NCBI GenBank assembly: GCA_017427415.1
Contig: JAFRSU010000053.1
Location: forward strand, 1-64,000
Reading direction: 5' to 3'
Source of the DNA: Lachnospiraceae bacterium
Lineage (GTDB): Bacteria; Bacillota; Clostridia; Lachnospirales; Lachnospiraceae
Length of the DNA: 64,000 nucleotides
Shown piece by piece: positions 25,326 to 34,631 of this stretch; position 1 is the stretch's first letter, and the number at the start of each line of letters is the position of its first letter. The position numbers were made by a program, and so were the translations under genes. The notes under the pieces are model-generated. The model had not been told where the DNA came from. It did no database searches and saw only the letters and a program-made list of their open reading frames with translations.

Positions 25326-26210
25326 ATGAAAGGTATTATATTGGCAGGAGGTGCGGGTACAAGATTATATCCGCTTACCATGGTCACTTCAAAGCAGCTG
25401 CTTCCCGTATATGATAAGCCCATGATCTTTTATCCCTTATCAACCCTTATGCTTGCGGGGATCAAGGATATCCTTGTGATCTCAACTCCTACGGATACGA
25501 AGAGATTTGAGGAGCTTTTGGGGGACGGCTCACAGTTTGGTATAAGTTTAAAGTATAAGATCCAGCCTTCTCCGGACGGACTTGCTCAGGCTTTTTTGCT
25601 CGGCGAGGAGTTTATAGGTGACGAGCCATGTGCCATGGTATTAGGTGATAATATTTTTTACGGAAACGGTTTCGGAAAGCTTCTTAAAAATGCCGCAGAG
25701 GATGCGGAGAACGGACGCGCCACGGTATTCGGGTACTATGTAAACGATCCCGAACGTTTCGGTGTAGTAGAGTTTGATGAGAACGGACGGGCTGTATCCA
25801 TAGAGGAAAAGCCCTCTGAGCCTAAGAGCAATTATGCGGTCACAGGCCTTTATTTTTATCCTAAGGGAGTAAGTGCCAGGGCTCATGAGGTTAAGCCTTC
25901 GGCTAGAGGAGAACTTGAGATCACGACCTTAAACGAAATGTACCTTGATGACGGGCTTCTGGATGTCCAGCTTTTAGGACGAGGCTATGCATGGCTTGAT
26001 ACGGGTACAATGAACAGCCTGCTTGAGGCTGCCAATTTCATCAGAATGATAGAAGAGAGACAGAGCATCATCATTTCTGCCCCCGAAGAGATAAGCTTTA
26101 TAAAGGGCTGGATCGATGCGGAGCAGCTTAAAAAAGCAGCGGATAAGTACGGCAAGAGCCCGTACGGCAAACATCTTAAGATGGTAGCAGAAGGAAAGAT
26201 AAGGTACTGA
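25326..26210 (+). CDS. rfbA: glucose-1-phosphate thymidylyltransferase
   Basis: RfbA/RmlA joins dTTP and glucose-1-phosphate to dTDP-glucose, the first step of the dTDP-rhamnose pathway. The signature [19 protein letters not shown] is at the N-terminus, with [20 protein letters not shown] following, and [16 protein letters not shown] and [16 protein letters not shown] in the catalytic core. The 294 residues are the normal length. The ATG at 25326 matches the family N-terminus; an earlier in-frame ATG at 25293 lies inside the structured leader and is unlikely. Only a weak AAGG precedes the start. The next gene begins 1 bp after the stop codon. Confidence 0.95.
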   Translation: MKGIILAGGAGTRLYPLTMVTSKQLLPVYDKPMIFYPLSTLMLAGIKDILVISTPTDTKRFEELLGDGSQFGISLKYKIQPSPDGLAQAFLLGEEFIGDEPCAMVLGDNIFYGNGFGKLLKNAAEDAENGRATVFGYYVNDPERFGVVEFDENGRAVSIEEKPSEPKSNYAVTGLYFYPKGVSARAHEVKPSARGELEITTLNEMYLDDGLLDVQLLGRGYAWLDTGTMNSLLEAANFIRMIEERQSIIISAPEEISFIKGWIDAEQLKKAADKYGKSPYGKHLKMVAEGKIRY

Positions 26211-26211
26211 A

Positions 26212-27003
26212 ATGGATTTTCACGGAATCAGGCTTCCGGACAAGGAAGAGATAACCATACCCGGGAAAAAACTTTCCCAAGGGGAACATGCCAATGTATT
26301 TGAGTGGGGAAAAGATAAGGTTATAAAGATTTTTAAGGCATCCTATCCCATGGAGCTTATCGATGCCGAATACTATAACGCGCTTGCGGTAAAGCAGCTT
26401 CCGTTTAAAAAGAGCATCCCGGTGGAGCTTAAGAAAACGGAATTTGGGTTCGGCATAGTATATGAGAAGGCTGAGGGCGAGAGCTTGACGGACTATATAG
26501 CACGTACATCGGACCTTAAGGGTGCAGCGCTTATGATGGCTGAACTCCAGAGAAGCATCAATAAGATCACGCTCGACCCGGAAAAGACTTCTGCACTTGC
26601 GACGGCTCATTCGGTTCTGCGCAGGAAAATGGCTGAAAGCAGCAAGGCCGATTCGAGTGCCACACAGGAGATGATCCGTTTCTTAGGTACCATGAAGGAC
26701 GGTAATTCCCTATGCCACGGCAACCTTTCCATCGGAAATGTGTTTGTGACCAAGGACGGCCCTATGGCTATGTCGGCATCGGGCTACTGCATAGGTATGC
26801 CGATGTATGATATAGCGAAGACTTTTTATCTGATCGCATATACGCCGCTGCCGGGTGAAGATAACGGAGAAAACTGCGCGGCATGCGGCAAAACAGCGGA
26901 TATGGGGGAACGGAAAGAATTCGGCAGATACTACCTTGATGCCATGGGAAAAACCGCTACACAGATAGGCGGATACCTGTCCATGATCATAGCTGGATTA
27001 TAA
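26212..27003 (+). CDS. degenerate aminoglycoside-phosphotransferase-like kinase
   Basis: The 263-residue protein has the APH/choline-kinase-like order: a nucleotide-binding lobe (LSQGEHANVFEWGKDKVIKIF), then the position of the catalytic loop at about 168-179, CHGNLSIGNVFV. Active members have H-G-D there; here the Asp is Asn. The metal-binding D-W/D-F site is also absent (MAMSASGYCIGMP). It is therefore probably a pseudoenzyme or a strongly altered kinase. It is translationally coupled to rfbA (1 bp apart), so a regulatory or scaffolding role in sugar nucleotide supply is possible but unproven. Confidence 0.7.
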   Translation: MDFHGIRLPDKEEITIPGKKLSQGEHANVFEWGKDKVIKIFKASYPMELIDAEYYNALAVKQLPFKKSIPVELKKTEFGFGIVYEKAEGESLTDYIARTSDLKGAALMMAELQRSINKITLDPEKTSALATAHSVLRRKMAESSKADSSATQEMIRFLGTMKDGNSLCHGNLSIGNVFVTKDGPMAMSASGYCIGMPMYDIAKTFYLIAYTPLPGEDNGENCAACGKTADMGERKEFGRYYLDAMGKTATQIGGYLSMIIAGL

Positions 27004-27011
27004 TATTTATA

Positions 27012-27040
27012 TTGATTTTATCGCTGAAAAATGATAAAAT
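27012..27040 (+). promoter_or_regulatory. sigma-A promoter for the kinase-like gene
   Basis: TTGATT (27012-27017), 17 bp and TAAAAT (27035-27040). Confidence 0.55.
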
Positions 27041-27086
27041 ATTACGGGAAATTATAACTTTGTAATTATAGGGGGCAAGTTAATTT

Positions 27087-29960
27087 ATGAAGTTTTGTCG
27101 GGAGTGCGGAACAAGCAATGCTGATACTGCGGTATTCTGTTTTAATTGCGGTACCAGGTTCAGTGATGAAAGTATCGTTAAAAACGATGCGCCGCAGGAA
27201 GCGCAGGAAGTAATTTCGCAGGAAGTACAGGATGTAACTCCGCAGGAAGTACAGGATGTAACTCCGCAGGATGATGCATATGAACCTACATTTGAGGACT
27301 TTGTTAATTCCGAGGTAGTAGCCGAAGATGAGCAGACCGGGGGAGATGCTGATATTTCGGATATGACGGATGTAACGGATACACCTGAGGCACCTGAGTT
27401 TGAGCCTGAACCTGATTTCGGGTTTGAAGCTGAGGAAGAGCCTGAGGTGAATTCTGCGTTTTCTGCAGGATCTGAGACTGAGCCTTTTTATGATGAGGAG
27501 CCTGCATATGAGGAGCCGGCAGAACCTGCATATGAAGAGTCCGAGCCATACACAGAGCCCGAGCCTGAGCAGAACTATGACGAGGCACCTGTATATGAGG
27601 AGCCTGCGCCAGAGCCTGAACCCTACACAGAGCCCGAGCCTGAGCAGAACTATGACGAGGCACCTGTATATGAGGAGCCTGCGCCAGAGCCTGAACCCTA
27701 CACAGAGCCCGAACCTGAGCAGAACTATGATGAGGCACCCGCATTTGAGGCGGCTGCAGCAGCCGGATCTATGTTTGGAAGTGCTTCCGCGTCTGAGAAG
27801 ATTTTTGAGGACATGCCCGTTTCTCCTCAGGAGCTGTTCGGTGACGAGTATTCCGATATAAAGAGTATAGGTCTTGGTGACGGTACAGGTTACAAGGCTT
27901 ACAGCAATAAATATAAAAAACAGGTTGTTATCAAGAAGATACACAGCCAGATCGAGAACCTGGCCAATATCACTGATACGGTAAACCGTATGAAGCGTAT
28001 AAAGCATGCGGCATTGCCCCAGGTTCTTGATTATATCCAGACAGGCGGAAATATCTATTCCGTTATGGAGTATGTGGAAGGAAAGTCCTTATACAGATAT
28101 ATCAGTGAAGGACAGCATTTTTCGGAGAAGCAGCTGACAGACTGGGCAGAGCAGGTGAGCAAGGCACTTATCTATCTGCATACATTTGAGCCCAGGATAA
28201 TACATGCGGACATCAAGCCGTCCAATATCATTATCAGGCCGGACAATACGGTAGTTCTTACGGATTACAACCCCGAGACTGTTGACAAGTACGGTGCACA
28301 CGTTATAGGTTATTCTGAAGGTTATGCACCGCCCGAGCAGTACGAGTTCAGATCTGCAAATACTTACGGTTCCGTCAACTATGATGAGAAGTTCGCCAAG
28401 ACTGTTACAGTCGGTGCCGACGGTATATATACCTCACAGGAAGGTACTACATGTGAGGCTGCTACACGTGCTTTCTCCGTAGTTGATGAGCGTTCCGATA
28501 TATATAATTTCGGTGCAAGCTTCTATTTTGCATGTACCGGAAAGAAGCCCGAATCCGCAAAGGGAGATGTAACTCCCGTTAAAAAGGCCGGCGGAAAGAT
28601 CAGTTCATCCTTTGCATCCATCATCAATAAGTGTATGGAAAAGGATCCTAAGAACAGATACCAGACCGCTTCCGAACTTAATTCGGCGATAAAGAGCTGC
28701 AAGAGAAGACCGTTTATCATCGTTGCGGCATTTGTATTGATCGCCATTTTGGCATTTGTATTGCTTGTACTTCCTAAGCTTAATAAAAAGCAGAAGGGAC
28801 AGATGAGTGCACCTACGGGTGTGACTTCGATGCCCGCACCTACAGGAGATTCCGCGGTTACTCCTACTGATGACCCTGCGGTTACTTTGACAGAGGCTGT
28901 TACACCTGTTATTACAGATACAGTGACAGATACTCCTGTAGTTACCGACGAGCCTGCCATAACCGATGCAGGCACTCCTACGGGTGAGGTTGATCCCACA
29001 GGAGAAGTTACCCCTACCGAGGAAGTAACTCCTACGGAAAATGTGACACCCGAGCCCACACCTACACCTACTGCCACACCTACGGCGACACCTTCGCCCA
29101 CACCGGTGGCAAGCCCTTCACCTACACCGAGCGGTAAGGCTACACCTACGCCGGCGCCTACAGCGACTCCGGCTCCTACGGCTACGAGTAAGCCTACTGC
29201 TACACCTAAGCCTACGGTTCCTTTGACACCTACTCCTTCACTCAGTAAGGTGACATATTATTCGAACCTTATCGGCTTCGAGCTTAATGACGGAACACTT
29301 AAGAATTATAACCTCGGTATCAGCACCGAGTTTACCGGACTTAAGGCTAAGGAAGTTGCGTTTGTATACTTCGGCGGATATCCTTCCGTAAGGATCACCA
29401 GAGACAGCCTGATAAAGGATCTTGGTAAGGTCACATATGACAAGAAGGGTATAGCCGAGTACGGCGGAACCAAATACATGCAGGTAGATTATCTTCAGTC
29501 CGATACTCAGACCGCTACGCTGTATTACAGGTTTGCTCCTATCAAGTGGCGCGTGCTGAGTGCCTCAAAGTCAGAACTTGTTCTTATCTCGGATCAGGTT
29601 ATTGATTATTATGCATATAAGGGACTTGACAGCTGGCTTACATCCACATTCGGCAGTTCGGCATTTAACAGTAAGGAGAAAAAGATTATATCCGGTAATA
29701 TTTCGTTCCTTGCTTCGACTGATGCAACGAGATATACAAAGTTGAACCTGTCTACAACCATTACAGATTATGCGCAGATGAGAAAGAATTTCAACAGGAA
29801 CAAGTTTGACAGTTATGCAGTAGCTATGTGGTGGCTGAATGCCGGCAGCGGTGTGTCAAAAGCACCTTATGTTGATGGCAGCGGCAGCATCATGACTGCA
29901 GGACTTGAGACAGATTCAAGACAGGGTATAAGGCCTGTCATAACGATCAAGATACAGTGA
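27087..29960 (+). CDS. membrane Ser/Thr-kinase-like protein with zinc ribbon and C-terminal DUF6273
   Basis: The 957 residues read: zinc ribbon (FCRECGTSNADTAVFCFNCG, residues 3-22); an acidic Pro/Glu linker with three copies of a 25-residue repeat (about 153-225); a kinase domain at about 255-530; a helix (IIVAAFVLIAILAFVLLVLP); a Thr/Pro-rich wall-spanning linker; and an extracellular DUF6273-type domain (APIKWRVLSASKSELVLISD) at the C-terminus. The kinase keeps a Lys in VVIKKIHS and the catalytic HADIKPSN near 373, but DFG is replaced by DYN, so activity is uncertain. The layout is that of a sensor with an outside ligand domain. It is monocistronic with its own promoter. Confidence 0.82.
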   Translation: MKFCRECGTSNADTAVFCFNCGTRFSDESIVKNDAPQEAQEVISQEVQDVTPQEVQDVTPQDDAYEPTFEDFVNSEVVAEDEQTGGDADISDMTDVTDTPEAPEFEPEPDFGFEAEEEPEVNSAFSAGSETEPFYDEEPAYEEPAEPAYEESEPYTEPEPEQNYDEAPVYEEPAPEPEPYTEPEPEQNYDEAPVYEEPAPEPEPYTEPEPEQNYDEAPAFEAAAAAGSMFGSASASEKIFEDMPVSPQELFGDEYSDIKSIGLGDGTGYKAYSNKYKKQVVIKKIHSQIENLANITDTVNRMKRIKHAALPQVLDYIQTGGNIYSVMEYVEGKSLYRYISEGQHFSEKQLTDWAEQVSKALIYLHTFEPRIIHADIKPSNIIIRPDNTVVLTDYNPETVDKYGAHVIGYSEGYAPPEQYEFRSANTYGSVNYDEKFAKTVTVGADGIYTSQEGTTCEAATRAFSVVDERSDIYNFGASFYFACTGKKPESAKGDVTPVKKAGGKISSSFASIINKCMEKDPKNRYQTASELNSAIKSCKRRPFIIVAAFVLIAILAFVLLVLPKLNKKQKGQMSAPTGVTSMPAPTGDSAVTPTDDPAVTLTEAVTPVITDTVTDTPVVTDEPAITDAGTPTGEVDPTGEVTPTEEVTPTENVTPEPTPTPTATPTATPSPTPVASPSPTPSGKATPTPAPTATPAPTATSKPTATPKPTVPLTPTPSLSKVTYYSNLIGFELNDGTLKNYNLGISTEFTGLKAKEVAFVYFGGYPSVRITRDSLIKDLGKVTYDKKGIAEYGGTKYMQVDYLQSDTQTATLYYRFAPIKWRVLSASKSELVLISDQVIDYYAYKGLDSWLTSTFGSSAFNSKEKKIISGNISFLASTDATRYTKLNLSTTITDYAQMRKNFNRNKFDSYAVAMWWLNAGSGVSKAPYVDGSGSIMTAGLETDSRQGIRPVITIKIQ
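27546..27765 (+). repeat. 75-bp tandem repeat inside the kinase-like gene
   Basis: Three nearly identical 75-bp units start at 27546, 27621 and 27696, each coding for 25 residues beginning PYTEPEPEQNYDEAP. The third diverges at its end. Confidence 0.8.
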
Positions 29961-29991
29961 TATAACGCTTAAAACATGTGATATTTAACAG

Positions 29992-30023
29992 GCCCTGCAG
30001 AAGACAAAAGCTTTCTGCAGGGC
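29992..30023 (+). terminator. hairpin after the kinase-like gene
   Basis: GCCCTGCAGAA (29992-30002) and TTCTGCAGGGC (30013-30023) form a perfect 11-bp stem, but no T tract follows. Confidence 0.5.
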
Positions 30024-30033
30024 ATACTGATGA

Positions 30034-30112
30034 GGTCGGAACCATCATGACGAAGTCATGATTTATAATGTTCCGACCGACCTGCCGCCGAACGAATGTG
30101 AGGGGGCAATAC
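30034..30112 (+). promoter_or_regulatory. structured metK leader of unknown type
   Basis: GGTCGGAAC (30034-30042) pairs with GTTCCGACC (30070-30078), enclosing ATCATGAC-GAA-GTCATGAT (30044-30062). A third stem TGCC/GGCA follows near 30082-30108. It lies where a SAM riboswitch would be expected but lacks the S-box consensus. It could be an intergenic repeat instead. Confidence 0.35.
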
Positions 30113-30143
30113 CTATATACATCTTACCAGGGAGGAAAGGAAA

Positions 30144-31373
30144 GTGGAAAAGTATTTATTTACATCTGAATCGGTAACAGAAGGACATCCCGACAAAGTC
30201 TGCGATCAGATAAGTGACGCCATCTTAGACGCCATGCTGGAAAAGGATCCGTACAGCCGTGTAGCTTGCGAGACCTGCTGTACTACGGGACTTGTACTTG
30301 TAATGGGTGAAGTTACCACCAACAGTTATGTTGATATTCAAAAGACGGTAAGGGATACCATCCGTGAGATAGGATATACCAGGGCAAAATACGGATTTGA
30401 TGCCGATACCTGCGGCGTTATGGTTGCTTTAGACGAGCAGTCTGCAGATATAGCCATGGGTGTTAATAAGGCATTGGAATCCAAGTCAAACTTCGGGCAT
30501 TCTATCGAGGAAGAGGAAAAGATCAATGTGAACTACGCTGAGGCTGACCCCGATAATGTGGGTGCGGGAGATCAGGGTATGATGTTCGGGTATGCTACAA
30601 ACGAGACTCCCGAGTATATGCCTTATGCCATCTCTATGGCTCACAAGCTTACAAAAAAGCTTGCAGAGGTAAGAAAGAACGGGACATTATCTTACCTTCG
30701 ACCTGATGGAAAGAGCCAGGTAACGGTTGAGTACGGAGAGGACGGAAAGCCCGCAAGGATCGAGGCTATAGTAGTATCTACCCAGCACGATCCCGATGTC
30801 ACACAGGAAAAGATACATGAGGATGTAAGAAAATATGTTATAGACGCCGTAATCCCGGCTGAGATGATAGATAAAGATACAAAGATATATATCAATCCTA
30901 CCGGCAGATTTGTTATCGGAGGACCCTCGGGAGATTCGGGTCTTACAGGCAGAAAGATAATCGTTGACACTTACGGCGGAGCAGCACCTCACGGCGGCGG
31001 AGCATTCTCGGGCAAGGATCCGACAAAGGTTGACAGATCCGCATGCTATGCAGCAAGATATGTTGCTAAGAATATAGTGGCAGCAGGACTTGCCGAAAAG
31101 TGCCAGATACAGCTTTCATATGCTATCGGTGTAGCCGAGCCTACTTCCATAAACGTTGATACCTTCGGTACAGGCAAGCTCACAAACGAAAAGCTGCTTA
31201 AGATAGTTAGAGAGAACTTTGATCTTCGTCCCGCAGGCATCATAAAGATGCTTGACTTAAGAAGACCTATATATAAGCAGACCGCAAGCTACGGTCATTT
31301 CGGAAGAAACGACCTTGATCTTCCATGGGAGAAGACAGATAAGGCAGAGATATTAAAAGGATATCTGAAGTAA
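30144..31373 (+). CDS. metK: S-adenosylmethionine synthetase
   Basis: MetK makes S-adenosylmethionine from ATP and methionine. The 409 residues start [20 protein letters not shown], with the family signature [12 protein letters not shown] near residue 135, the loop [20 protein letters not shown] near 280 and [16 protein letters not shown] near the C-terminus. Translation starts at GTG, with GGGAGG about 8 nt upstream. It is slightly longer than the typical 380-400 residues. The leader contains an unassigned structure. Confidence 0.96.
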   Translation: MEKYLFTSESVTEGHPDKVCDQISDAILDAMLEKDPYSRVACETCCTTGLVLVMGEVTTNSYVDIQKTVRDTIREIGYTRAKYGFDADTCGVMVALDEQSADIAMGVNKALESKSNFGHSIEEEEKINVNYAEADPDNVGAGDQGMMFGYATNETPEYMPYAISMAHKLTKKLAEVRKNGTLSYLRPDGKSQVTVEYGEDGKPARIEAIVVSTQHDPDVTQEKIHEDVRKYVIDAVIPAEMIDKDTKIYINPTGRFVIGGPSGDSGLTGRKIIVDTYGGAAPHGGGAFSGKDPTKVDRSACYAARYVAKNIVAAGLAEKCQIQLSYAIGVAEPTSINVDTFGTGKLTNEKLLKIVRENFDLRPAGIIKMLDLRRPIYKQTASYGHFGRNDLDLPWEKTDKAEILKGYLK

Positions 31374-31392
31374 TACCAATTACTAAAACACT

Positions 31393-31410
31393 AAAGGGGT
31401 CAGACCCCCA
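31393..31410 (+). repeat. GGGGTCAGACCCC palindrome before proS
   Basis: A short perfect palindrome related to the GGGGTCAGGTACC motif family lies between metK and the proS ribosome binding site. Confidence 0.4.
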
Positions 31411-31426
31411 CTAAGGAGTACGGAAA

Positions 31427-32866
31427 ATGGCAGACGAGAAAAAACAAGTTGAAGCGATAACCTCCATGAGCGAGGATTTCGCGCAGTGGTATACGGATAT
31501 AGTATTAAAGGCAGAACTGGTAGATTATTCTAGCGTTAAGGGATGCCTGGTGATCAAGCCCGCAGGCTATGCTATCTGGGAGCTTATACAGAAGCAGCTG
31601 GATGAGAGATTTAAGGAGACAGGTGTAGAAAACGTATATATGCCCATGTTCATCCCCGAGTCACTGCTTGAGAAGGAAAAGGACCATGTAGAGGGCTTTG
31701 CTCCTGAGGTTGCATGGGTAACACAGGGAGGTTTGGAGCCTTTACAGGAAAGACTTGTTGTACGTCCTACATCGGAGACACTTTTCTGCGATCTTTATGC
31801 AAATATAATTCATTCTTATAGGGACTTACCTAAGGTATACAACCAGTGGTGCAGCGTTGTACGTTGGGAAAAGACTACACGTCCTTTCCTCCGTTCAAGA
31901 GAGTTCTTATGGCAGGAAGGACATACCGCACATGCAACGGCAGAAGAGGCTGAGGCAAGAACAAAGCAGATGCTGAACCTCTATGCGCAGTTCTGTGAGG
32001 AAGTACTTGCCATCCCCATGGTAAAGGGCAGAAAAACCGACAAGGAGAAATTTGCCGGAGCAGAAGCTACCTATACCATAGAGGCTCTTATGCATGACGG
32101 AAAAGCCCTCCAGTCAGGTACCAGCCATAACTTCGGTGACGGATTTGCAAAGGCATTCAATATCCAGTACACCGATAAGGATAATAAGTTAAGTTACGTA
32201 TATCAGACATCATGGGGCATGACCACACGTCTGATCGGTGCCGTTATCATGGTACACGGTGATGATTCGGGGTTGAAGCTTCCTCCCCGTGTTGCGCCCG
32301 TACAGACAGTTATCATACCTATCATGCAGAACAAGCCCGGCGTACTTGATAAGGCAAATGAGCTTGCAGCAGCATTAAAGGCTAAGGGTATCCGTGTAAA
32401 GGTGGATGATACGGATAAGCGTCCCGGATTTAAGTTCTCAGAGCAGGAGATGAGAGGCTTCCCTACCCGTATCGAGATAGGTCCTAAGGATATCGAAGCA
32501 GGTACATGCATCATCGCACGCAGGGATACCGGTGAGAAGATCACTGTGGCATTATCGGAGATAGAAAACAAGCTTCCCGAGCTCCTTGATGATATACAGA
32601 ACAACATGCTTGAGACAGCAAGAAAGCACAGAGATGCACATACCTACAGTGCCACCACCTATGAAGAATTTGTGGATACCATTAATAACAAGCCCGGCTT
32701 TGTTAAGGCTATGTGGTGCGGAGATGTCGAGTGTGAGAACAAGATAAAGGAAGATACCACAGCTACATCGAGATGTATGCCTTTTGAGCAGGAAAAGATA
32801 AGCGATGTATGCGTATGCTGCGGCAGACCCGCCAAGGCACTTGTATACTGGGGCAAGGCATATTGA
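31427..32866 (+). CDS. proS: prolyl-tRNA synthetase (archaeal/eukaryotic type, no INS domain)
   Basis: ProRS charges tRNA-Pro. The 479 residues show the class II core without the bacterial editing insertion: [20 protein letters not shown], the motif 2 region [32 protein letters not shown] and [13 protein letters not shown], an anticodon-binding domain, and a Cys-rich C-terminal zinc region ([18 protein letters not shown]). This type is common in Clostridia. AAGGAG lies 9 nt before the ATG. No T-box is present in the 53-bp gap to metK, so it may be co-transcribed with metK. Confidence 0.96.
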   Translation: MADEKKQVEAITSMSEDFAQWYTDIVLKAELVDYSSVKGCLVIKPAGYAIWELIQKQLDERFKETGVENVYMPMFIPESLLEKEKDHVEGFAPEVAWVTQGGLEPLQERLVVRPTSETLFCDLYANIIHSYRDLPKVYNQWCSVVRWEKTTRPFLRSREFLWQEGHTAHATAEEAEARTKQMLNLYAQFCEEVLAIPMVKGRKTDKEKFAGAEATYTIEALMHDGKALQSGTSHNFGDGFAKAFNIQYTDKDNKLSYVYQTSWGMTTRLIGAVIMVHGDDSGLKLPPRVAPVQTVIIPIMQNKPGVLDKANELAAALKAKGIRVKVDDTDKRPGFKFSEQEMRGFPTRIEIGPKDIEAGTCIIARRDTGEKITVALSEIENKLPELLDDIQNNMLETARKHRDAHTYSATTYEEFVDTINNKPGFVKAMWCGDVECENKIKEDTTATSRCMPFEQEKISDVCVCCGRPAKALVYWGKAY

Positions 32867-32908
32867 TTCAGGCTGCATGTAAGCGAGCACAAGGTGATTG
32901 CTCCCAAT

Positions 32909-32939
32909 TGTCATTCTGAGCGTAAGCGAAGAATCTTAA
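32909..32939. repeat. CATTCTGAGCG dispersed element, copy 2 (half)
   Basis: TGTCATTCTGAGCG and GCGAAGAATCTTA repeat the left half of 13831-13890 and run into the ribosome binding site of the next gene. Confidence 0.6.
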
Positions 32940-32951
32940 GAGAGGTACCAA

Positions 32952-33155
32952 ATGATAGATTTTGACGAGGAAGTATCAAAGTTCCAGCCATCCATGGAAA
33001 TAGACAGGGTTGAGGACACGATAGCGGAAGAGAAGCTGAGGGATATTTCGGATATAGTCATAAGCCTGGCCCGAAATATGCAGGAGATGCAGGATGCTCA
33101 GATAGCTGAGAAGCTAAGGAACTTACAGACCGGCTACGACGAATACGGCCGTTAG
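32952..33155 (+). CDS. small acidic helical protein of unknown function
   Basis: The 67-residue protein is acidic and predicted to be mostly helical (DTIAEEKLRDISDIVISLAR). AGAGAGG lies directly upstream at normal distance, and the following TPR gene starts 23 bp after its stop, which suggests co-transcription. I recognise no family. Confidence 0.65.
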   Translation: MIDFDEEVSKFQPSMEIDRVEDTIAEEKLRDISDIVISLARNMQEMQDAQIAEKLRNLQTGYDEYGR

Positions 33156-33178
33156 GAACAAATAAGGCAGGTAATATA

Positions 33179-34603
33179 ATGATTTGTCCATATTGCGGAA
33201 ATACGGTCACTTCGAGCAGGCGCAGATGTGAGGAATGCGGGTTTGACCTGGCTCCCGCCAGAAAGCTTGTAGAACGTTCAAATATCTTTTATAACAGGGG
33301 ACTCCGCATGGCTCAGGTACGCAACCTGACAGCTGCCGTGTCGGTCCTTGAAAAGAGTCTGGAGTTTGACAAGCACAACAGCGATGCCAGAAATCTGCTC
33401 GGATTGATATATTATGAAATGGGTGACATAGTAAATGCCCTGTCGGCATGGCTTGTCAGCCGCCACCTTGACCCGGAGGATAACGAAGCCGATTATTTTC
33501 TGGAGAAGGTACAAAAAGATACAACTAAGCTTGATGAAATGAATCAGGCTATAAAAAAATACAATCTCGCTTTAGAGGAGGCAAGGCAGCATAATTTCGA
33601 CCTTGCCGTGATCCAGCTGAAAAGGTCGCTGACTCTTAACCGGAAGCTGGTGAAGGCATACCAGCTGCTCGCACTCATATATATGGAGACGGGTGAGAAC
33701 TCTAAGGCGTTCAGGCTTATAAATATGGGCCTTAAGGTTGATATGGGAAATACGGTCCTGCTCCAGTATCGTCAGGAGCTGACCGGAAGCAGCATAGAGG
33801 GCGAAGGAGACGAGGATGTATTCGATTCTGCAGATTCTAAGGACAAGCCCATAGAAGCAAAGTTCTCCTACAAGGAGGAAAAACCGAGCATACTGCCGTT
33901 TGTAAACCTTATCATAGGCGTGGTACTCGGAATCATATGTGCACAGTGGCTTATAGTTCCTACCGTTAAGAAAAACATGAAGGAAGAGTATGAAAACTCA
34001 AGGATAGATTACAGCGCGGAGCTTTCTGCAAAATCAGCCACGATCTCACAGCTTCAGAAAACGATAACCAATCTTGAAAAAGAGATTTCCAAGCTTAACG
34101 GAAAAACAGGCTCCTACGGTAACGGAGGAAGCATAGATGTGGATAACGAAAGCTATGAGAAGTTTTTTGAGGCGTGGGAAGAATACAAGAAGTTTTTGGC
34201 TAAAAAGGAATATCCGGATGAAGATCTGGTATCTCTGGCATATAAGCTCTGGCAGATAGACGAAAATGAGATAGCACAGGAATACTCGGTAAATATCTTA
34301 AAGAGCATGAGGGCCGAGGTATACCCCGCAGCTTCACAGAAGGTATATGCGAAAGCAAAAGCCCTTTATGAGAAGGAGATATATGATGATGCCATAGAAT
34401 GGTTTAAGGCAGCATCCGATATGGATCCGACATATGACAGTCCGTTGTATTATCTCGGAAAGACTTATCAGGCACTCGAAAGATTTGAAGAAGCTATGGA
34501 CAGCTACCGGAAGATGCTTGAGGTAGCACCAAATTCCACTTTAAAGGAAATGGTATCCGAAAGAATAAAAGAATGTGAAAAAAAGGAATCCGCTCCCAAT
34601 TAA
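33179..34603 (+). CDS. zinc-ribbon TPR membrane protein
   Basis: The 474 residues begin with a zinc ribbon (CPYCGNTVTSSRRRCEECGF). At least three TPR units follow (about 35-190, for example AVSVLEKSLEFDKHNSDARN), then a membrane helix (PFVNLIIGVVLGIICAQWLIV, about 238-260), a coiled coil (about 278-310) and further TPR units at the C-terminus (YDDAIEWFKAASDMDPTYDS and FEEAMDSYRKMLEVAP). TPR domains on both sides of the membrane suggest a scaffold for protein complexes; no partner is identifiable. It ends with a bidirectional terminator shared with the large gene opposite. Confidence 0.8.
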   Translation: MICPYCGNTVTSSRRRCEECGFDLAPARKLVERSNIFYNRGLRMAQVRNLTAAVSVLEKSLEFDKHNSDARNLLGLIYYEMGDIVNALSAWLVSRHLDPEDNEADYFLEKVQKDTTKLDEMNQAIKKYNLALEEARQHNFDLAVIQLKRSLTLNRKLVKAYQLLALIYMETGENSKAFRLINMGLKVDMGNTVLLQYRQELTGSSIEGEGDEDVFDSADSKDKPIEAKFSYKEEKPSILPFVNLIIGVVLGIICAQWLIVPTVKKNMKEEYENSRIDYSAELSAKSATISQLQKTITNLEKEISKLNGKTGSYGNGGSIDVDNESYEKFFEAWEEYKKFLAKKEYPDEDLVSLAYKLWQIDENEIAQEYSVNILKSMRAEVYPAASQKVYAKAKALYEKEIYDDAIEWFKAASDMDPTYDSPLYYLGKTYQALERFEEAMDSYRKMLEVAPNSTLKEMVSERIKECEKKESAPN

Positions 34604-34620
34604 AGGAAGCGGATTCTTTG
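34587..34620. terminator. bidirectional terminator
   Basis: GAATCCGCT and AGCGGATTC form the stem, with A and T runs on the two sides. It overlaps the end of the TPR gene and precedes the stop of the convergent gene. Confidence 0.7.
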
Positions 34621-34631
34621 TATTTATCAGA

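Noticed and set aside
27304..27861. Long frames opposite and overlapping the Glu/Pro repeat
   Set aside because: They result from the GAG/CCT-rich repeat composition in the real gene and lack start signals.
29961..30143. SAM-I (S-box) riboswitch upstream of metK
   Set aside because: The conserved S-box core is not present; only unrelated stems are seen.
31374..31426. T-box for proS
   Set aside because: The gap is only 53 bp and contains no GGTGGTACCGCG motif.
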